Source: Guptibacillus hwajinpoensis (GTDB taxonomy: Bacteria; Bacillota; Bacilli; Bacillales; Guptibacillaceae). Taken from it: 64,000 nucleotides of DNA. The DNA lies in assembly GCF_001039475.1 (NCBI RefSeq), contig NZ_LELK01000001.1, forward strand, positions 1,213,735 to 1,277,734, given 5' to 3'. Under the pieces are notes generated by a model. That model ran no database searches. It was not told where the DNA came from and saw only the letters and a list, made by a program, of their open reading frames with translations. The position numbers and the translations under genes were made by a program. Below are positions 59,709-64,000 of the stretch, in pieces (positions within the stretch are counted from its first letter, which is position 1; the number at the start of each line of letters is the position of its first letter).

Positions 59709-62700
59709 ATGAATATAGCTAAACTTTCTGTTTTCCGACCAATTGCAATGGGAATGGTTATTATCTTCATTCTCATTATCGGAACGGTATCTCTTCGGAA
59801 TATGCCGGTAGATTTATTCCCTGACCTAACCTTTCCAGTTGCTGCTGTTACCGTTACCTATGACGGAGCTGGTCCTGAAGAAGTAGAGAATTTACTCGCT
59901 TCTCCGCTTGAAAATGTAATGGGTACGCTCCCTAATGTTGAAAGCATTTCGTCTGTTTCTCGAAATGGAGGTGCGCTCATTCTTGTCTCCTTTGAATGGG
60001 GAACGGATATGGATTTTGCCACCTTAAATATGAGGGAACAAATCGATGCGGTTAGAGATTCTCTACCTTCTGAGGTACCTATTCCTAAGGTGTTAAGATT
60101 TAATCCAAGTGATATCCCAATTATGCAACTTGGCGTAGCCGGATCGGAAGAAGATTTAACAGAAGTAAAGAAAATTATTGAAGATCAAATTAAACCTTCT
60201 CTTGATTCCGTGCCTGGTGTTGCTGCAGTAACAATAGAAGGACAGCTCGAGAAAGAAATCAGACTAACAGCTGACCCGGATAAACTTAGTCAATATGGCG
60301 TTACATTAACGCACTTGCAACAGCTAATTGGCTCCGAAAACCTTAATATCCCTAGTGGATCAATTGAAACGGAAAACAAAAATCTACCGCTCCGTGTGAC
60401 CGGTGAATTTGAATCCGTTGAAGACTTGAAAAATCTTTCAGTTCCTACTGAGAGCGGAACGGTTAAACTCAGTCAACTTGTTGATATCAATGAAACAATG
60501 AAGCCTGCAATTCAAGAAAGTTATTTGAATGGTGAACCAGCCATCGGATTTTCGATTCAAAAACAATCTGGCTCGAATACAGTTAGTGTAGTAAACGACA
60601 TTAATGAGAAACTCGAAGAGATTCAGCCTTCCCTTCCAAATGATATGGAAATTAAAACGGTTTTTGATCAAGCGAAATTTATTAACCAATCGATCAGCGC
60701 TGTTGTATGGAATATTATCATTGGAAGCATCCTTGCTGCTGCTGTTCTTTATCTGTTCTTACGTAATATCCGTAGTACGCTCATTATTGGTCTTTCCATT
60801 CCAATTTCCATCGTCGGTGCATTTATCTTAATGTATTTTTCTGGACAAACGATTAACCTTCTCACCCTTGGAGGTCTTGCTTTAGGTGTCGGAATGATGG
60901 TCGATAACTCCATCGTTATATTAGAAAATATATATCGATTAAGACAAGAAGGTAAATCACTTAAAAACGCTGCAGTTGAAGGTACGAAAGAAGTAGGTAG
61001 TGCCATCATTGCATCTACACTCACAACTGTTGTTGTTTTCTTACCTATTGTATTTGTAACAGGTCTTGCAGCACAGCTTTTCAAACCTTTAGCACTAGCT
61101 GTTACATATTCTTTAATTGCTTCACTGTTTACCGCCTTAATTATCGTTCCACTACTTTCATCTCTTCTGATGAATCGGAACGAATCAAAGTCAATTTTTC
61201 AAGTTCGATTCGATCGCGTTAATAACTGGTACAGACGCGTTCTAGATAAAACGTTAAAACACCCTAAGAAAACTGTCGGGTTTACTGTTTTGTTACTCGC
61301 ATTATCTGCAGCAGGTACTCCCTTCATTGGAACAGAGTTTCTTCCTGCACAGGACCAGAGTTTTGTTAATATTTCAGCAAACCTACCTGCTGGAAGCTCA
61401 CTTGAAGCTACTGAAGATGTTACCGAAGAAATTAACAAAATACTTGAGGATGTAGAAGAAGTTGAACTTTCTTATCTCACAGCAGGTGGGACGGATAACT
61501 TTAGTGTAGGAGCTGGAAGTCAGACAAATCGGGCTACCTATAGTGTTCTTCTCGTTCCAATTAGTGAACGAGAGAAATCCGACCTTGAAGTAGCTGAAAC
61601 AATAAGAAAAAATGTCAAAACGATTCCTAACGCCGATATTTCCGTCTCAGCAAGTGATTCTGGATTTAGTGCGGATCCGATTGCAATAAATATTATCGGA
61701 CCAGATCTTGATGTTCTGAAAGAACTGTCTGATGACGTATTGGAGAGCATCTCTGAAGTTGAAGGGGTTCGGGAACCCGTTTCGAGTATTGAATCCAATA
61801 ATCCTGAAGTTCAGATTCTAATTGATCGAGAAAAAGCATCAAGTTACGGCATTGGTAGTTCGCAAATTTCAACTGCCATCTCTAATGCTACGAGAGGTCT
61901 TGTCGCTAGTAACCTTGCGCGAGATGGGAATCAGCTTGATATTCGCTTAACAGTGGATGATAAGTTCACAGATTCTTTGGATTCACTTGAAAATCTCCTA
62001 GTCGAAGCACAGACAGGGCAAAAAGTCCCTCTTTCTGCAGTTGCTGAAATAAAGCGAGGATTAGGTCCATCTGAAATTACTAGGACAGATCGTTTACGAC
62101 AAGTGGAAATAACAGCTAGCCTTCTAAATCGAGATCTTGGTACTGTCACAGATGAAATTAGAGCCAAACTTGTAAAGGACGTTCCTTTACCTGGTAATGC
62201 TTACAAAATTACATTTGGCGGGCAGGACGAGCAGATGAACGATGCATTCTTTAAACTCTCAGGTGCCCTAGCACTTGCAATTGTTCTTGTGTATATGGTG
62301 ATGGCTGGACAATTTGAATCATTCTTATATCCATTCATTATTATGTTCTCTGTTCCATTAACAGCTATTGGGATTATCTTTGGATTACTAATTTCATTCC
62401 AACCTTTAGGAGTTGGATCGCTAATTGGAATGCTTATCTTAACAGGAATAGTTGTTAACAATGCCATCGTGCTCGTTGATTATATTAATCAGCTCAGAGA
62501 AACTGGTATGGATACGCGTTCAGCTATATTAGAAGCTGGACCCATTAGACTTAGACCGATCCTTATGACGGCTCTAACGACAATCCTCGGGCTTGTGCCA
62601 CTCTCTCTTGGATTTGGAGAAGGTACAGAAATCCAACAGCCTATGGCCATTGTTATTGTATTTGGACTTAGTGTTGCAACCTTTATTACGTTAGTATTTA

Positions 62701-62774
62701 TACCAGTCGTTTATTATTTGATTGATCAACGTCGTCAAAAGCGTCAAGATAAGAAAAAGGAAATAGAAGCATAA
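59709..62774 (+). CDS. RND-family efflux transporter (SwrC-like)
   Basis: A 1021-residue RND/AcrB-type proton-driven transporter with 12 predicted helices and two large extracytoplasmic loops. Characteristic parts are NIAKLSVFRPIAMGMVIIFI, PEEVENLLASPLENVMGTLP, LGGLALGVGMMVDNSIVILE with the proton-relay Asp region of helix 4, and GMLILTGIVVNNAIVLVDYI in helix 10. SwrC of B. subtilis (about 1065 residues) exports surfactin and gives drug tolerance; similar use is possible but not shown. It is the second gene of a two-gene unit with its adaptor. A strong terminator follows. Confidence 0.9.
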   Translation: MNIAKLSVFRPIAMGMVIIFILIIGTVSLRNMPVDLFPDLTFPVAAVTVTYDGAGPEEVENLLASPLENVMGTLPNVESISSVSRNGGALILVSFEWGTDMDFATLNMREQIDAVRDSLPSEVPIPKVLRFNPSDIPIMQLGVAGSEEDLTEVKKIIEDQIKPSLDSVPGVAAVTIEGQLEKEIRLTADPDKLSQYGVTLTHLQQLIGSENLNIPSGSIETENKNLPLRVTGEFESVEDLKNLSVPTESGTVKLSQLVDINETMKPAIQESYLNGEPAIGFSIQKQSGSNTVSVVNDINEKLEEIQPSLPNDMEIKTVFDQAKFINQSISAVVWNIIIGSILAAAVLYLFLRNIRSTLIIGLSIPISIVGAFILMYFSGQTINLLTLGGLALGVGMMVDNSIVILENIYRLRQEGKSLKNAAVEGTKEVGSAIIASTLTTVVVFLPIVFVTGLAAQLFKPLALAVTYSLIASLFTALIIVPLLSSLLMNRNESKSIFQVRFDRVNNWYRRVLDKTLKHPKKTVGFTVLLLALSAAGTPFIGTEFLPAQDQSFVNISANLPAGSSLEATEDVTEEINKILEDVEEVELSYLTAGGTDNFSVGAGSQTNRATYSVLLVPISEREKSDLEVAETIRKNVKTIPNADISVSASDSGFSADPIAINIIGPDLDVLKELSDDVLESISEVEGVREPVSSIESNNPEVQILIDREKASSYGIGSSQISTAISNATRGLVASNLARDGNQLDIRLTVDDKFTDSLDSLENLLVEAQTGQKVPLSAVAEIKRGLGPSEITRTDRLRQVEITASLLNRDLGTVTDEIRAKLVKDVPLPGNAYKITFGGQDEQMNDAFFKLSGALALAIVLVYMVMAGQFESFLYPFIIMFSVPLTAIGIIFGLLISFQPLGVGSLIGMLILTGIVVNNAIVLVDYINQLRETGMDTRSAILEAGPIRLRPILMTALTTILGLVPLSLGFGEGTEIQQPMAIVIVFGLSVATFITLVFIPVVYYLIDQRRQKRQDKKKEIEA

Positions 62775-62775
62775 A

Positions 62776-62806
62776 AAAAAGAAAGCCGTTTGGCTTTCTT
62801 TTTTTA
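62776..62806. terminator. Terminator of the RND operon, shared with a small minus-strand gene
   Basis: Stem AAAGAAAGCC/GGCTTTCTTT with a 4-base loop and T-runs on both strands. Confidence 0.87.
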
Positions 62807-62932
62807 TGCGGAAGTTTTCGTATTGGAGGCGGGTTCTTTAGAAGACTGCGGTTTCCAGCTTTTCCATCGTTTCTTAAACAAATCCTTCAACCAATCACGC
62901 TTCTTTTTCTTTTTCTTTTCACGATTTTTCAT
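62804..62932 (-). CDS. Small, very basic peptide gene
   Basis: A 42-residue frame with seven consecutive Lys/Glu-Lys residues near the start (MKNREKKKKKKRDWLKDLFK), two Trp, and a Ser/Thr-rich end. The ribosome site CAGGAGGG lies nine bases before the ATG and a terminator overlaps the stop, which argues for real expression. I know no family. It lies about 30 bases after yjbC on the same strand and may be cotranscribed with it. It could be a nucleic-acid-binding or membrane-surface peptide. Confidence 0.55.
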   Translation of the reverse strand: MKNREKKKKKKRDWLKDLFKKRWKSWKPQSSKEPASNTKTSA

Positions 62933-62965
62933 TAGAAGCTTCCCTCCTGTTAGAAAACAGAAATC

Positions 62966-63529
62966 TTAATCTTCTACTAACTCATGCGTTTCTTTAAGAC
63001 TTAGAACTTCTTCCACAGGCTGATAAGATTCACCATACAACTGCTTGTCCTTGTATGCATGAATTTCTTGGTACGTATGCTTCATAGCCTCGTAAACCTC
63101 TTTTTCACCGGCTTCACTCGGCGACCAATATAGAATTTCCATTTCATTGATTTCATTTGTTGCGAGAGAACGTCTGCGATATCCTATTGACTTCGCATGC
63201 TTGAAACCTTCTCTTAAATAAAAGCGCTGTCTTTTTTCTGTATCCGTCTCTTCATAATCTACAGGTTCTACTTCAAGAATGATTGGTTTGTTCTTTTCTT
63301 TCAATTTCTCAATCAATTTCTTTCCTAGCCCTTGACCTCTGGCATCACTGGAAACGAAAATATAATCCACGAATATGAAATCAGGCAAATCGGCGTACAT
63401 TAATACATGATTGGGACCTTCATCCTTATTGTAAATATGACCCTTCTCACTTAATAACAAATCCATATGCTCTTTAGATTTCATTTCTTCAATGGGGAAA
63501 TATTGCTTCAGCTTCTCATACCAGTTCAT
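62966..63529 (-). CDS. yjbC: YjbC, GNAT-family acetyltransferase
   Basis: A 187-residue protein with a GNAT fold: IFVDYIFVSSDARGQGLGKK LIEKL (motif A with R-G-Q-G-L-G for acetyl-CoA) and FYLREGFKHAKSIGYRRRSL. In B. subtilis yjbC and spx form a stress-induced unit; here they are separated by the RND operon, more than 4.7 kb apart. The start is ATG at 63529 behind AAAGGAG; the frame is open 10 codons further without a site. Its substrate is unknown. Confidence 0.85.
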   Translation of the reverse strand: MNWYEKLKQYFPIEEMKSKEHMDLLLSEKGHIYNKDEGPNHVLMYADLPDFIFVDYIFVSSDARGQGLGKKLIEKLKEKNKPIILEVEPVDYEETDTEKRQRFYLREGFKHAKSIGYRRRSLATNEINEMEILYWSPSEAGEKEVYEAMKHTYQEIHAYKDKQLYGESYQPVEEVLSLKETHELVED

Positions 63530-63701
63530 TGATCTACTCCTTTTAAATGTATTCATCATTATTATTATAACACATTTATCCAGTAAAATAGTGCTATGCT
63601 CTAGTGTTCTTTGTTAATTTTCCCTCTTTTCACCTAAGTAAACATTCAACAAATTGTATAAAATACTAATATTGGTGTGTATCAATAAGATCAATAAAAC
63701 A

Positions 63702-63728
63702 GAAAAAACCGCCTCAAAGTGAGGCGGT
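63702..63728 (-). terminator. Terminator of the DUF4015-like gene
   Basis: Stem ACCGCCTC/GAGGCGGT with a 5-base loop, then six T on the minus strand, 13 bases past the stop. Confidence 0.87.
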
Positions 63729-63740
63729 CTATGCTTATCA

Positions 63741-64000
63741 TTAAGGTGTATAATCAACATTTCTCGTGTAACTGTTACTTGCATCCCATAGAAGGAATTC
63801 ATCAATACCATTATCGTTCAATGCTTTAATTTGCGCCTCAACTTCAGCTTTACCATAGTTTAAATAATTCCCACTACCAAGATAACTTGCTGTAAAGTCT
63901 TGAATCCATGGTCTACTTGTAGGAGCTTCTTCAAGATCACCTAATACTTTATTCTCAACTTTAGCGTATTCGTTTACCAAGTTATAAGGCTCTAAATCCG
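63741..64000 (-). CDS. C-terminal end of a DUF4015-like putative glycoside hydrolase
   Basis: Only the last 86 codons are in the window; the gene runs off the right edge. The visible part includes TSRPWIQDFTASYLGSGN, EVEAQIKALNDNGIDEFLLW and DASNSYTRNVDYTP. The RPWIQDFT block and the closing WDASN are features I associate with the DUF4015 putative glycosidase domain (TIM-barrel, GH13-like), often on secreted cell-wall or sugar-degrading proteins. Substrate and signal peptide cannot be judged from this end. It has its own terminator. Confidence 0.7.
   Translation of the reverse strand, partial: DLEPYNLVNEYAKVENKVLGDLEEAPTSRPWIQDFTASYLGSGNYLNYGKAEVEAQIKALNDNGIDEFLLWDASNSYTRNVDYTP

Noticed and set aside
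63614-63811. Minus-strand frame of 65 codons near the right edge
   Set aside because: It overlaps the DUF4015-like coding region in another frame and crosses its terminator; no ribosome site.

Overview
This window comes from the chromosome of an endospore-forming, low-GC Gram-positive bacterium of the Bacillaceae. Gene content and order match Bacillus subtilis in three blocks: dapH/ccpC/darB (the yku region), yjcH-yjcG-yjcF, and a long yjb block holding yjbC, spx, yjbE, mecA, coiA, pepF, spxH, yjbI, yjbK, yjbL, yjbM, nadF, yjbO, prpE and yjbQ. Spore-coat genes and mother-cell sigma-K type promoter motifs confirm a spore former. The species cannot be read from the sequence.

Layout. 1-6.5 kb: dapH (cut by the window edge), the LysR regulator CcpC, a TauE/SafE permease, a VOC protein, a drug-efflux MFS pump, the c-di-AMP-binding CBS protein DarB, an SDR and a CorA Mg channel. 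6.7-15 kb: two small ORFs, a PAS histidine kinase overlapping a VOC gene, a secreted protein, a DUF3892 gene, tRNA-Val(GAC), a YutG-like PgpA-family gene, yjcH-yjcG-yjcF and a DUF421 gene.

15-40.3 kb is a spore-surface region. It holds several putative coat proteins, among them a Cys-rich protein and a CotY/CotZ-like protein. It also holds a minus-strand polysaccharide operon (UDP-GlcNAc 2-epimerase, 4,6-dehydratase, reductase, epimerase), two paralogous sulfotransferases, three GT2 and one GT4 glycosyltransferases, and a CgeB-like transferase. The ytdA/ytcABC nucleotide-sugar set and CotS/CotSA-like genes complete it. Perfect CATANNNTA (-10 of sigma-K) motifs stand 24-44 bases before five transcription units here. 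The set is best read as a late mother-cell programme that builds a probably sulfated, possibly FucNAc-containing glycan on the spore crust or exosporium. That reading is inference from motifs and context.

40.4-64 kb is core genome: fabI with a FapR-like operator, a Kef-type antiporter, mgtE, a RodA-like flippase, then the yjb block. The block includes the small alarmone synthetase YjbM, NAD kinase, and the Spx control set (spx, spxH, and mecA next to coiA). A lipoprotein adaptor plus RND pump operon sits between spx and yjbC, which are neighbours in B. subtilis. The window ends in the C-terminus of a DUF4015-like glycoside hydrolase.

Overlaid on this is a family of GC-rich-core, MITE-like repeats at eight loci. 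They have inverted ends beginning AGGCTCTTTT and, at several copies, 6-bp target duplications. Most shorter copies are internally deleted forms of the longest ones. At three genes the insertion boundary falls inside the stop codon and the element's first bases complete it.
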